NCBI RefSeq assembly: GCF_042453785.1
Contig: NC_091665.1
Coordinates: 26,503,501 to 26,567,500 of the forward strand
DNA: 64,000 nt
Direction of reading: 5' to 3'
Source: Malus domestica
Taxonomy: Eukaryota; Streptophyta; Magnoliopsida; Rosales; Rosaceae
This document shows positions 1 to 10,165 of the stretch, one piece after another (the stretch's first letter is position 1; each line of letters opens with the position of its first letter). Both the position numbers and the translations under genes were made by a program. A model generated the notes under the pieces. That model had not been told where the DNA came from. It did not search any database and saw only the letters and a list, made by a program, of their open reading frames with translations.

Positions 1-101
1 TTTTCTATAATGAAAGAAAAAAAAACCCTATAAACTGAAAATTAAAATAATTATCAAATAATTCTTTAATTAATTAATCGAAGATGAAATAGATTACGGA
101 C
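1..101 (-). other. Intron of receptor-kinase copy A (partial)
   Basis: The GT donor lies at 101-100 on the minus strand, directly after the P-G codons of the kinase activation segment. This is the same position as the intron donors of copies B (16433/16432) and C (21291/21290). The second exon would lie left of the window, so the 3' end of copy A cannot be judged. The rest of this stretch is AT-rich intron sequence alignable to 21190-21290. Confidence 0.8.
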
Positions 102-1952
102 CTGGGGCGATGTAACCGAAGGAACCAGCAACTGAAGACATGCAATCAGCTGCAGCTCCATGGAAGTACTTGGCGAGCCCAAAATCAGCAACATGAGCCT
201 CAAAGTTTGAATCCAACAAGATGTTATGGGACTTGACATCTCTGTGTATAATCAGGGGTGAACAGTCATGGTGCAGATAACACAATCCCTTTGCAGCCTC
301 CACTGCAATTTTATACCTCCTCTCCCACTGAAACTCCCCTCCATTTTCCCCATGCAATATTTTTCCCAAGCTACCATTAGGCATGTACTCGTACAACAAC
401 AAATTAGAGTCCTTATTGTTCGACATGTATCCCAAAAGCCTCACTATGTTTCGGTGTTTGATTCGCCCCAGCGTCTTAATCTCCGCTGCAAATCCATGAT
501 CCATTTGCCCTCTATTACTTGATGATCCTACTAGCTGTTTGATTGCTATGTCAAGGCCGCTTGGCATGGTTCCCCGGTAGACAATCCCAGCACCGCCTTT
601 GCCTATTATATTCTCTTGCTTTATGCACTGTAGCAAGTCCTCGACTTTGAGGTCGAGCTGCTGGAACAATGTGAGCCTCCAACCACTAGATTTTTGAATA
701 CTTCTTCCTGTACAAATCTTTATCAGTAGGAATACTAGAAGCACGATAAGTAGGGAACCGAGAACCGCAGGTAGTCCAGCGATGATCATAAGACCGAGCC
801 TGGAGGAACCAAACACATTGTGGTCTTGAGATTTCATGTTAATGAAGGAACACGGGCGTGAGACGTTGGTACAGAGATAGGGGTTCCCACGAAACGACGC
901 GATGTCCAGAAAATGATCACCGGTTGGGATTCTACCTGTGAAATTGTTATAAGAGAGATCCAAAGTTGTAAGGGTTTCCATGGCGGGTATTCCGTCAGGT
1001 ATTTGGCCAGTGAGTTGGTTCCGAGACATATTCACAAGATAAACTAGTTTCAGCTTCTCTATCCCTCTTGGGATTTCGCCGACCAAATTGTTTCGACTCA
1101 AATCAAGGGACCCTAGAGACGAACAATTAGAAACAGAAGCTGGAATTTCGCCACCGAGCTTGTTGACGTTGATGTTGATTTTTGATAACACTATCAAGTT
1201 AAAGATTTCGTCTGGTATTTTCCCAGAAAATCGGTTCATCTCCAGCGAGAGAGTTGTTAAGTTGTTGAGGTTTCCAATTGCGGGTGGGATCCTCCCCGAA
1301 ATCTGATTCGCAGAAAGCGAGAGGATTGCGAGTGTGCCCGCTGTCATTTGTGTTGGAAGTTGACCGGACAGGCAGTTATCATTCATCTCAATCATACCCA
1401 AGCTGGGCAAGTTGAAGATCCCAACAGGAATAGTCCCGCTGATTCTGTTTTTCATCATTCGGATTTTGACAAGAGACTTGCATTGGCCGAGCTCCAACGG
1501 AATGGGCCCAAAGAAGTTGTTATCCATCAGAATCAGCGTCCTCAGCCTCCCGCCTAAGCACAGATTCCGAGGAATCAACCCGGTCAGGTGGTTGCCGGTG
1601 ACATCCAAATCCGTAAGCCTGCCGTTCTGGCCAAGACTTTCGGGTAGTTCGTATGTAAAGTTGTTCTCCCACAGCTGAAGAATCTCCAGATAAGGAAGAT
1701 CGCCGATGAACTTGGGTATGGGACCGTAAAGGTCGTTCTTGTACAGATTTATTAACCTAATGCTCTTCAGCTCTGAGAAACTTTCGGGTATTTTTCCAGT
1801 GAGTTCGTTTATGGAGAGATCCAAGGTCACGAGGTTCGCCATGCTCGAAAGCTCCGGTGGTATAAAACCACTGAGCCGATTTACTTGTAAAAACAACGAG
1901 TGCAAATTCTTCAAAAGGCTCAGACTCGTGGGAATCTTGCCAATGAGGTTAC
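102..1952 (-). pseudogene. CLAVATA1-like LRR receptor kinase copy A, exon 1, 3' portion (downstream of Copia insertion)
   Basis: This is the continuation of exon 1 of a receptor-like kinase, read on the minus strand from the Copia insertion site. It encodes the remaining LRRs, with repeated LSxNxLxGxIP units, then a membrane segment near [20 protein letters not shown]. The first half of a Ser/Thr kinase follows: [14 protein letters not shown]-loop, AIKQL lysine, HRDVKSHN catalytic loop, ADFGLAK, and GSFGYIAPG at the splice donor. No stop or frameshift is present. Codons 251 to the end of exon 1 match copy C in length. Differences from C are sparse in the kinase half (about 7 of 200 residues by eye). 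It can be expressed as part of the receptor only if the transposon is spliced out or absent from the allele. Confidence 0.9.
1948..1952. repeat. Target-site duplication GTTAC, left
   Basis: The five bases GTTAC precede the left LTR and recur at 7132-7136 after the right LTR. A 5-bp duplication is the normal product of LTR-retrotransposon integrase. It fixes the insertion inside codon 250 (Asn, AAC) of receptor copy A. Confidence 0.95.
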
Positions 1953-2020
1953 TGTTGAATAGTAATCTTGTCTTAGGCCCAAGACAAGTGATCCAACCCA
2001 AAGCCAATATGTGTGCAAAT

Positions 2021-2221
2021 GCTAGAAAATTCTAGCAATCTGTGTAGGTAATAGTAGCTGGAAAATTCCAGCTATGTAAGTCGGTGGGATGTGCATGAAT
2101 CATGCACTTGAAAGTTCTAGAAAATTATGAGGACATTATGAAAAACAATGTCGGTGTGCATGCTAGAAATGTCTAGCTGATTGTAAACTTGTGTGTGTAT
2201 AATATGCTAGAAAATTCTAGC
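2021..2221 (+). promoter_or_regulatory. Cluster of GAAnnTTC palindromes (heat-shock-element-like) in LTR U3
   Basis: Three GAAAATTC cores lie inside perfect palindromes at 2021-2036, 2056-2073 and 2206-2221. There is one TTCTAGAA at 2115-2122 and one imperfect copy at 2162-2177, all upstream of the TATA box. Alternating GAA/TTC units are the known binding pattern of heat-shock factors. That they drive this LTR is inference. The same cluster recurs in the right LTR, offset by 4644. Confidence 0.5.
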
Positions 2222-2246
2222 ATCATTGAAGTCGGCAAAGTATGCC

Positions 2247-2255
2247 TATAAATAG
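2247..2255 (+). promoter_or_regulatory. LTR TATA box
   Basis: TATAAATAG, a strong plant TATA box, located 294 bp into the LTR with the palindrome cluster upstream. It would define the U3/R boundary about 30 bp downstream. The right-LTR copy is at 6891-6899 and could start transcripts that run out of the element into the receptor exon, antisense to that gene. Confidence 0.7.
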
Positions 2256-2490
2256 GTGTATGTGTGTGAGTTGTGAAGTAAGAACTAAGAAGAAGTGAGA
2301 GCAAGTAAGAGAGCAAGAAGTGTGAGAGTGTTTGAGTGTTTCCTCTTGTACTAAGTTTGTGTGAGAATAAAAAAATTTTGTATAACACTTTGAGTGTTCT
2401 TTCTCTTGCCTATCAATTCCGCTGCATTTCATTCTTCTTTGTGAGATAAACATCTCCAAAGTAGTGAAGCCTTTTTAAGTCCCAACAAAG

Positions 2491-2502
2491 TGGTACCAGA
2501 GC
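2491..2502 (+). promoter_or_regulatory. Primer binding site (initiator tRNA-Met type)
   Basis: TGGTACCAGAGC begins three bases after the left LTR. It matches the usual plant Copia primer site complementary to the initiator tRNA-Met 3' end, with one base different from the common TGGTATCAGAGC. Confidence 0.85.
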
Positions 2503-2503
2503 T

Positions 2504-3463
2504 ATGGCTAGCAACGCTATGGCAGCCTTCCAAGTTCCAGTGCTCAACAACAACAACTTCGATAATTGGAGTATCAAAATGAAGGCCCTTTTGGGAGCAC
2601 ATGATGTCTGGGAAGTCGTGGAGAAAGGCTACACTGAGCCAGAAGATGAAGCTACTCTGTCCCAACCCCAGAAGGAGAGTTTGAAAGATTCAAGAAAGAG
2701 AGACAAGAAGGCTCTCTACCTCATCTACCAAGCATTAGATGACAATGGCTTTGAGAAAGTCTCGAGTGCAACCTCTGCCAAGCAAGCATGGGAGAAGCTT
2801 CAAACCTCTTACAAAGGAGCCGAACAAGTGAAAAAGGTTCGTCTTCAAGTACTAAGAGGTGAGTTCGAATCTCTACAAATGAAAGGGTCTGAATCAATCT
2901 CTGATTATTTTTCAAAAGTCTTAGCCGTTTCCAATCAATTAAAAAGAAACGGAGAAAAGTTAGAAGATGTTAGAATTATGGAGAAGATACTACGCTCGTT
3001 GGACCCCAAGTTCGAGCACATTGTCGTGACGATTGAAGAAACAAAGAACTTGGAAGAAATTAGTATAGAGCAATTAATGGGTTCGCTACAAGCATATGAA
3101 GAGAAACATAAGAAGAGGCAAGGGAATGATGAGCAGCTCCTCAAGACACATGTTCAGCCAAAGAAGAAAGAAGGAAGCTTCGACAACGAGAGAAGCCAAT
3201 ACGAAAGAAGTCGTGGCCAAGGTCGCGGACGTGGGCGTGGATATGGACGTGGACGTGGTTGGAACTTCAACAACCAAAGCAACTACGATAGAGGAGAAAG
3301 CTCAACAAAAGGTCGTGGAAGAGGGCGCTCAAATTTGAGGTATGAAAAATCTCAAGTTCAATGCTACAATTGTCAAAAGTTCGGGCATTATGCTTGGGAA
3401 TGTAGAGCTCCAAGCAACAGACCTGATGAAAAGGTCAATTATGTGAAAGAAGATAAAGAATAG
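2504..3463 (+). CDS. gag: Copia Gag (319 aa, ends at in-frame TAG)
   Basis: Capsid-type protein of the retrotransposon. The ATG lies one base after the primer site. The N-terminal region is the UBN2/DUF4219-like Gag domain common in dicot Copia elements ([14 protein letters not shown] near residue 18). A basic Arg-Gly-rich stretch follows (about 235-270), then a CCHC zinc knuckle [14 protein letters not shown] starting near residue 287, which would bind the genomic RNA. In relatives Gag runs on into Pol in one frame. Here a TAG ends it and the same frame continues beyond as protease. Whether the TAG is a disabling mutation or a readthrough signal cannot be told from sequence; a second stop downstream favours mutation. 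Confidence 0.9.
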   Translation: MASNAMAAFQVPVLNNNNFDNWSIKMKALLGAHDVWEVVEKGYTEPEDEATLSQPQKESLKDSRKRDKKALYLIYQALDDNGFEKVSSATSAKQAWEKLQTSYKGAEQVKKVRLQVLRGEFESLQMKGSESISDYFSKVLAVSNQLKRNGEKLEDVRIMEKILRSLDPKFEHIVVTIEETKNLEEISIEQLMGSLQAYEEKHKKRQGNDEQLLKTHVQPKKKEGSFDNERSQYERSRGQGRGRGRGYGRGRGWNFNNQSNYDRGESSTKGRGRGRSNLRYEKSQVQCYNCQKFGHYAWECRAPSNRPDEKVNYVKEDKE

Positions 3464-4198
3464 AATGGCATTGTGCTACTAGCATGCAAGAACAATGATA
3501 AAGACCAAGACTATACATGGTATCTTGACACCGGCGCCAGCAACCACATGTGTGGAAGAAGAAGCGTGTTCGTAGAGCTCAATGAATCAGTGAGTGGCAA
3601 CGTTTCTTTTGGAGACGAATCCAAAATACCTGTAAAAGGAAAAGGTAACATCCTTATTCCCTTGAAAAATGGCGGTCACCAATTAATTTCAAATGTCTAC
3701 TACGTGCCCAATATGAAAAGCAACATTTTGAGTTTGGGTCAACTCTTAGAAAAAGGTTATGATTTTCATACGAAAAATTATATCCTTTTTCTTAGAGATG
3801 ACAAAGGAAGATTAATTGCCAAGGCGAAAATGTCAAAGAATAGGATGTTTCCCATGGACATTCAAAACGATGTTGCAAAGTGTCTCAAGATTTGTTACAA
3901 AGACATATCTTGGCTTTGGCATTTTCGTTTTGGGCATCTTAACTTTGGGGGATTGGAGTTATTATCTAAGAAGGAGATGGTGAGAGGCTTACCGTGCATC
4001 AGCCACCCTAATCAAGTTTGTGAAGGATGTTTACTTGGGAAACAGTTCAGGAAAAGCTTTCCAAAGGAGTCGACCACAAGAACCCAGAAGCCACTTGAGC
4101 TCATTCACACCGATGTGTGCGGCCCAATAAAACCAAGCTCTTTGGGTAAAAATAATTATTTCCTTCTCTTCATTGATGATTTTTCAAGGAAAACCTAG
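3464..4198 (+). pseudogene. pol: Copia Pol, first segment: protease and integrase N-terminus (stop at both ends)
   Basis: In frame with Gag. It has the aspartic protease motif DTGAS at 3527-3541, the pre-integrase zinc-binding HHCC region (HLNFGG... CEGCLLGKQF) and the start of the integrase core, with the first catalytic Asp at 4112-4114. It ends at a TAG (4196-4198) directly after FIDDFSRKT, a position where relatives carry an aromatic residue and the frame continues. There is no suitable ATG of its own, so it depends on readthrough of the Gag stop. Confidence 0.88.
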
Positions 4199-6583
4199 GT
4201 GTATTTCTTGAAGCAGAAATCAGAAGTCTTTGGAGCATTCAAGAAGTTCAAAGCCGCTGTAGAAAAAGAAAGTGGTTGCAAGATCAAAGCCATGAGATCT
4301 GATCGAGGAGGAGAATTCACTTCGAAGGAATTTCAAGAGTTTTGTGAAGAAAATGGAATTCGTCGACCCTTGACAGTTCCAAGATCCCCTCAACAAAATG
4401 GTGTGGCGGAAAGAAAAAATCGAACTATCCTCGACATGGCTCGAAGTATGCTCAAAAGTAAGAGATTACCTAAAGAGTTATGGGCAGAAGCTGTAGCATG
4501 TGCTGTCTACCTATCCAATCGGTCTCCAACAAGAAGTGTGTGGGGAAAGACTCCACAAGAAGCATGGAGTGGAAGAAAGCCAGGTATTTCCCATCTAAGA
4601 GTTTTTGGAAGCATAGCCCATGTACATGTACCAGACGAGAGGAGAACCAAACTCGACGACAAAAGTGAGAAGTTCATTTTCATCGGCTATGACTCAAATT
4701 CAAAAGGCTACAAGTTGTATAATCCAAACAATGGGAAGACGGTGATCAGTCGAGATGTGACGTTCGATGAAGAAGGAGAATGGGATTTTTGCTCTCATGC
4801 AGGTGATCTTCACTTCTTTCCTCAGTTTGAAGAAGATAATGAACAAGGGATGATGGAGCAAGCAAGAGAGGTTCAACAAGAATCCACTACTCCACCTGCT
4901 TCACCAACATCAACCAATCATGGTAATTCACCAGCATCAGCATCATCAAGTGGGAGTCTAAATGAAAGAGAAGTACCACGCACAAGAAGTCTACGAGATC
5001 TTTATGAGGTAGCTGAAAGATTCGATAATCCTACACTTTTCTGTCTCTTTGCTGATTGTGAACCAGTTGACTTCCAAGAAGCAGTGCAAGATACTAAGTG
5101 GAGGAAAGCAATGGATGAAGAAATTGAAGCAATCCAGAAGAATGATACATGGGAACTCGCTATTCTTCCGAAAGGACACAAAGCCATCGGAGTCAAGTGG
5201 GTGTATAAGACAAAGAAGAATGCCAATGGAGAGGTCGAAAGATACAAGGCGAGATTAGTGGCGAAGGGCTATAGTCAAAGAGCCGGAATCGACTATGATG
5301 AGGTATTTGCACCTGTTGCTCGGTTGGAAACTATACGATTACTAATTTCGTTGGCAGCTCAAAACAGATGGAAGATTCAACAAATGGATGTGAAGTCCGC
5401 TTTCCTAAATGGAGTCCTTGAAGAAGAAGTCTACATTCAGCAACCATCAGGCTATGAAATCAAAGGGCATGAAGATAAAGTTTTGAAGTTGAAGAAAGCC
5501 CTCTATGGGTTAAAACAAGCGCCACGAGCATGGAATAGTCGCATTGACAAGTACTTCCATGAGAACAACTTCACCAAGTGCCCTCATGAACATGCTCTCT
5601 ACGTCAAAGTCAAAGATGGAGATATTTTGATTGTGTGCTTATATGTGGATGATCTAATCTTCACCGGAAGTAATCCAAGCATGTTTGAAGAGTTCAAGAG
5701 AGTGATGACCAAAGAATTCGAGATGACGGACATCGGGTTGATGGCATACTACCTAGGCATTGAAGTCAAGCAGAACGAAGAAGGTATTTTCATCTCCCAA
5801 GAAAGCTACACAAAGGAGATACTGAAAAAGTTCAAAATGGACGACTGCAAGCCCATAAGCACGCCAGTGGAGTGCGGAGTCAAACTAACCAAGCATGACG
5901 AAGGAGAAAGTGTAGATCCAACATTCTTCAAGAGTTTAGTTGGAAGCTTGCGTTACTTGACTTGCACAAGACCAGATATTCTCTATGCCGTCGGATTAGT
6001 CAGTCGCTACATGGAGAATCCCACAACTACACATTTGAAGACAGCCAAAAGAATTCTTCGATACCTTAAAGGTACCATTAACTTTGGCTTGTTCTATTCA
6101 AGTTCTAGTAACTACAAACTTGTTGGATATAGCGATAGTGACTGGGCAGGAGATTCCGATGATAGAAAAAGCACTACTGGATTTGTGTTCTTCATGGGAG
6201 ACACTGCATTCACATGGATGTCGAAGAAGCAACCGATTGTCACTCTCTCTACCTGCGAAGCTGAATACGTAGCTGCTACCTCATGTGTCTGTCATGCAAT
6301 TTGGCTGAGAAACTTGCTAAAAGAATTAAGCATGCCACAAGAAGAACCAACAGAGATCTATGTCGACAACAAGTCTGCAATAGCCCTAGCAAAGAATCCA
6401 GTATTCCATGACAGAAGCAAGCACATAGATACTCGTTATCACTACATAAGAGAGTGCATTGCAAGAAAGGATGTGCAAGTGGAATACGTGAAGTCACAAG
6501 ACCAAGTCGCCGACATATTTACCAAACCACTCAGGCAAGAAGACTTTGTCAGACTGAGAAACTCAATCGGCGTCACAAGATAA
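4199..6583 (+). pseudogene. pol: Copia Pol, second segment: integrase core, reverse transcriptase, RNase H
   Basis: A 794-residue open segment in the same frame. It carries the remaining integrase acidic residues (Asp in RSDRGGEF at 4301-4303, Glu in VAERKNRT at 4409-4411), the reverse-transcriptase domain with the YVDDL catalytic motif at 5642-5656, and RNase H (DSDWAGD near 6130, STCEAEYVAA near 6250, DNKSAIALAKN). It stops at TAA just before the polypurine tract. Catalytic residues all appear intact, so loss of function comes only from the two upstream stops. The copy could still be moved in trans by a relative. Confidence 0.92.
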
Positions 6584-6587
6584 GATT

Positions 6588-6596
6588 AAGGGGGGA
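6588..6596 (+). promoter_or_regulatory. Polypurine tract
   Basis: AAGGGGGGA abuts the right LTR and would prime plus-strand synthesis. It lies four bases after the pol stop codon. Confidence 0.9.
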
Positions 6597-7131
6597 TGTT
6601 GAATAGTAATCTTGTCTTAGGCCCAAGACAAGTGATCCAACCCAAAGCCAATATGTGTGCAAATGCTAGAAAATTCTAGCAATCTGTGTAGGTAATAGTA
6701 GCTGGAAAATTCCAGCTATGTAAGTCGGTGGGATGTGCATGAATCATGCACTTGAAAGTTCTAGAAAATTATGAGGACATTATGAAAAACAATGTCGGTG
6801 TGCATGCTAGAAATGTCTAGCTGATTGTAAACTTGTGTGTGTATAATATGCTAGAAAATTCTAGCATCATTGAAGTCGGCAAAGTATGCCTATAAATAGG
6901 TGTATGTGTGTGAGTTGTGAAGTAAGAACTAAGAAGAAGTGAGAGCAAGTAAGAGAGCAAGAAGTGTGAGAGTGTTTGAGTGTTTCCTCTTGTACTAAGT
7001 TTGTGTGAGAATAAAAAAATTTTGTATAACACTTTGAGTGTTCTTTCTCTTGCCTATCAATTCCGCTGCATTTCATTCTTCTTTGTGAGATAAACATCTC
7101 CAAAGTAGTGAAGCCTTTTTAAGTCCCAACA
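6597..7131 (+). repeat. Right LTR of the recent Copia element
   Basis: 535 bp, identical by eye to the left LTR, including the TATA box (6891-6899) and the palindromes. It is followed by the second GTTAC. Its promoter points into 7132-7881, the 5' coding part of receptor copy A, on the antisense strand. Confidence 0.96.
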
Positions 7132-7136
7132 GTTAC
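7132..7136. repeat. Target-site duplication GTTAC, right
   Basis: Second copy of the 5-bp duplication. Removing the element together with one copy leaves the receptor reading frame unshifted. Confidence 0.95.
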
Positions 7137-7881
7137 AGCTGCTCATGTCGAGCACTTTCAGCAACGGCAGCGATCCAAACTCCGGTGGAATCCCGCCATC
7201 ATAATTGTTATAGTACCCTAGGTACAATTCCTTGAGGTTCTTTATCTGTGCCAAGCTGGCGGGGAGCTTTCCGCTGAGCAAATTTCCGTTGAGGCCTAAG
7301 TACTCCAAGCTCCGGATATTAGAATAACTTTCGGGAATGTTTCCAGTGAAGTAGTTGCCTCCCAGATGAAGATGTTTGAGCTTTTTACAGCCGGCGGCGA
7401 GCTCCAGCGGCAGCTGTCCCGTGAAGTCGTTATTGTAGGCGTCAAGGACCTCAAGCTCCGTCATCCCGAGCGTGATTTCTCCGGGGAACATGCCGCTGAA
7501 GAAGTTGTTTGAGATGTTCAAATGCTTTAACGCCGTCAGGTTGGCCATCTCCGTGGGAAGCCTCCCCGAGAGGTTGTATTTGGCGAGGCTGAGGTTCACA
7601 AGTTTGTTTAGAAGCCCGATCTCTGCTGGAATCGAGCCTCGATCCCGCACGGGCGGCATATTTGAGACGTTAAGAGCAACCACTCGTAATCGCTGGTCGC
7701 ATGAAACTCCAGAAAAGGAGCAGTAGTGCTGGGCGGAGGGCTCCCACCCGGTAATATTCATGGCCTTCTTGAGCTTCAGTAGCGCGTCGAGGTCGTCGGC
7801 GCACGGCGATGATGGGAACAAAAGGAATATGATGAAGGAAACGTAGGCGGATATTAGCATCTTAAATTTTTTATTTTCCAT
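7132..7881 (-). pseudogene. CLAVATA1-like LRR receptor kinase copy A, exon 1, 5' portion
   Basis: The first 250 codons of receptor copy A. It has the start Met, a hydrophobic signal peptide (about residues 8-27, then PCADD), an LRR N-terminal cap with paired Cys (HYCSF...VSCDQ), and about seven LRRs. It is interrupted in the Asn codon of MSSCN. By eye about 24 of these 250 residues differ from copy C, many of them in the variable positions of LRR units. With its 3' portion the exon is 2,596 nt, the same as copy C. Translation running into the transposon ends after about 24 foreign residues, giving at most a truncated secreted LRR fragment. Confidence 0.92.
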
Positions 7882-7973
7882 CGGTGATCACTGATCAGTG
7901 GCCACTAGCTAGTTCTTTCTTCTTGATCGTGAATTCGTGATTAGTTCATAGTTTATGTTAATTACATGATTTG

Positions 7974-7982
7974 TTTTATATA
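7974..7982 (-). promoter_or_regulatory. Probable TATA box of receptor copy A
   Basis: TATATAAAA on the minus strand, about 95 bp upstream of the ATG. The same arrangement is kept at copy C (about 23983-23991). The flank 7882-8083 is closely similar to 23887-24085, so both copies inherited the same core promoter. Confidence 0.5.
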
Positions 7983-8083
7983 ATATAGTAGTACTACGTT
8001 GACTGGAAAGGTTGTAAGTGGGTGGGTAGGAGTAGGACAAAAAGGATTATTTTTAGAATTTTCAGTGTTTCTGCCACTAATTT

Positions 8084-8868
8084 TAATTTTGAGGTTTTTG
8101 AGCTTTAATCCTTCAAAAATATTAAAATTCAATAAAAACCTGATGTTAAATTGAATATTGATTTTAGTCCCTTAACTGTACTTAATTTAAATTTATATTA
8201 TATTTTTGTTTTTATATTTAATAAATAACTTATTTAATGTTATTAAATTAAAATTAAAATTTATTATTATACACATTTTAATTCATTAATTTTATTTAAC
8301 TTTTCCTAAATAGTGTACCTAAATGTCTGTATCATAATATATTTTACTAAATTAGTGTACCAAAATACCCGTACCTAAATATATTATAGCGAATCAGCGA
8401 CACATAATAAAATATGTAAAAACATAAGTGTACCAAAAATTCCATACCTAACTATATGATACTAAACTAGTGTACTGAAATATTAGTACCTAAATATATT
8501 ATATTAAACTAGTGCACCAAAATATCCGTACCTAAACATATTATATTAACCCAGTGTACCGAAATGTTCGTACCTAAATATATTGTAATAAATTAGTGGT
8601 AAATAAGAAAATATGCAAAAACATAAGTGTACTGAAAAATCTCTACGAAAATATTTTCTTATATAAGTAGCTTACCATAATGAGAATTAAAATTTATAAT
8701 AATTTCATAAAATTTAAATTCATAAAATTATAAATAAAAAAAGAGACATTGAATACATATGTTGGCATTAAATAGAGTCTAAGGACTAAAATAGATTTTT
8801 AATCTTGTATGAGACATTTTTCTAAACTTCATCTTATTTAGGAATTAAAATCTAGTTTTCTATTTAAT
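8084..8868. mobile_element. About 785-bp insertion with 42-bp tandem repeats, absent from the copy C flank
   Basis: The flank of copy A matches that of copy C on both sides of this block: C reads from TAATTTT directly into CACACT near 24085-24095. A TTAATTTT-like sequence stands at both edges here, a possible target duplication. The ends are weakly inverted (a TTTTAATYCCT-type motif near both). The interior holds degenerate 42-bp repeats at 8312, 8354, 8427, 8469, 8511, 8553, 8595 and 8626. There is no coding sequence. It is probably a non-autonomous DNA element that inserted after the duplication. Confidence 0.55.
8312..8668. repeat. 42-bp tandem repeat array
   Basis: About seven diverged copies of a 42-bp unit beginning AGTGTACC and containing GTACCTAAATATATT. 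Four consecutive units start at 8427, 8469, 8511 and 8553 at exactly 42-bp spacing. A 31-bp spacer ending AAAACATA interrupts the array twice, suggesting a higher-order unit. Confidence 0.8.
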
Positions 8869-10165
8869 TTTCACACTTAGGTCAATGTGTAGGTCTAATT
8901 TATTTCATGGTGAGAGAGCTTTTGCTTGCGTCTCATCCCAATTGCACACTTTAATAATTGTACCCAAGTTTTTCATGATAGAATCCTTATCAAAATATTT
9001 GAGGCTGCCAATTTACATGTTAGAAGAAAGAGGAAATTGGAGCATTGATCAGTATTGGCCGATTTATGTTCGGACTTTAAGGGCTGCTAAAATAAAACAT
9101 TCAAGTTTGTTTAGATAAACATCGTACAAAGCGTGCAATCATTTGGCCAATTTAGTTGATTTTCGTCGTATGTCAAATCACGTTGTATACATGTCAACGT
9201 ACGTCAAAGTAGTCCATGGAGTGTTGTCGGGAGCCCATATCGAGTATTGTTGAGATTCATTGTCAAATTTTACCGAGATGCGCTGAGCATACATTATATT
9301 AAACATTGATGAACACAAAAGAGTCTCACACCAGACATTCAAAGAGTCCTTAAAGGACTTTCATAAGCGTGTTTCCAACTTTCAGTGAGTCCCAGGACCA
9401 CGTATTGATATCACATGAATCCATGCATAAAAATCCATCAAAATTGGTATGTGCCTATCCTTTGTCGCAAGGATGATTTTAGGAAGGATCGGATTGAAAA
9501 CCAAGTTTCCAATTTTCGCTCCCAAATTTCGGAATAAGGTCGGATAGGAACATAATTTTTAAATTTGGAAATTTTGTAATTGGAGTAATCTCAGAAATTT
9601 TGGAACCTAATTCGGATTCATATATTTTATAAGTTTTTGAGTGTTCTCGGCTTTTTTTATTACATGTAATTTATTTGGTGGCATACTAGTATGATTACCA
9701 ATTTTGATATATAGAAGTATGTTTAATATAAAAACAATGAACAAACTATATCTAAAACTAACACTAAAATACAAAAGTTGACAATAAAATACATAATTTT
9801 GCGTTCAGGTTATTATAACTGAATACAGGAGAGCTCCGCTGTCATTCCCGCAAACACATGTTTTGAATCTCAGCAGACGAACGGAGTTGAAATTGGTGGT
9901 TTGATGATGCATTTTTTTTTCATTTAGAGATGTGAGAGATGCCAAAAAATCGAAGGAAAAAGAAAGAAGCTGATTTATTCACTATATTAGTATGTACAAC
10001 AAATTTCAATCAAAAGCCAACAGAATTAATTCGATCCCAAGACAGATCAAAACAAGCAAAGATTGGCTGATTGATGGCATTACGAATAAATAAATAAATA
10101 AAAGAGAAAAAAGAAACCTGATCATTCAATATCGTCCACAAACTGTGATTGATCATCAAATCTGA
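8869..10165. other. Intergenic DNA shared with the copy C flank
   Basis: It aligns with about 24093-25614 at high identity, except that about 255 bp present at 24989-25247 is missing here (junction in TTTTGCG near 9798). The deletion edges share TTT microhomology. No gene is visible. It contains the 3' flank of the truncated PP2C (about 9,930-10,165), nearly identical to that of the intact PP2C. Confidence 0.7.

Larger units (their letters stand above)
1953..2487 (+). repeat. Left LTR of the recent Copia element
   Basis: 535 bp starting TGTTGAATAG and ending GTCCCAACA, with the canonical TG...CA ends. U3 carries several GAAAATTC palindromes, followed by a TATAAATAG box at 2247-2255 and a poly(A)-signal-like AATAAA run near 2367. 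It is identical to 6597-7131 as far as can be read. Confidence 0.96.
1953..7131 (+). mobile_element. Ty1/Copia LTR retrotransposon inserted in receptor copy A
   Basis: A structurally complete element of 5,179 bp, in opposite orientation to the host gene. In order it has: LTR (535 bp), tRNA-Met-type primer binding site, gag, protease, integrase, reverse transcriptase, RNase H, polypurine tract, LTR. Integrase before RT is the Copia order. The LTRs are identical by eye over all 535 bases and the flanks carry a GTTAC duplication, so insertion is very recent. Two in-frame TAG codons (3461 and 4196) break the single Gag-Pol frame, so this copy should not be autonomous unless the stops are read through. 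The polyprotein resembles the copia-type polyproteins common in dicots; a precise lineage assignment needs a tree. Confidence 0.97.

Noticed and set aside
2173-2459. Minus-strand frames in the LTRs (also 6817-7103)
   Set aside because: Low-complexity antisense frames inside the LTR, identical in both LTRs by descent.
3461-3463. Gag TAG as a programmed readthrough signal
   Set aside because: Possible in principle, but the second in-frame TAG inside the integrase core has no such explanation, so mutation of both is the simpler reading.
8312-8668. CRISPR-like array
   Set aside because: The direct repeats are contiguous and diverged with no unique spacers, and this is a plant nuclear sequence. 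They are tandem repeats.
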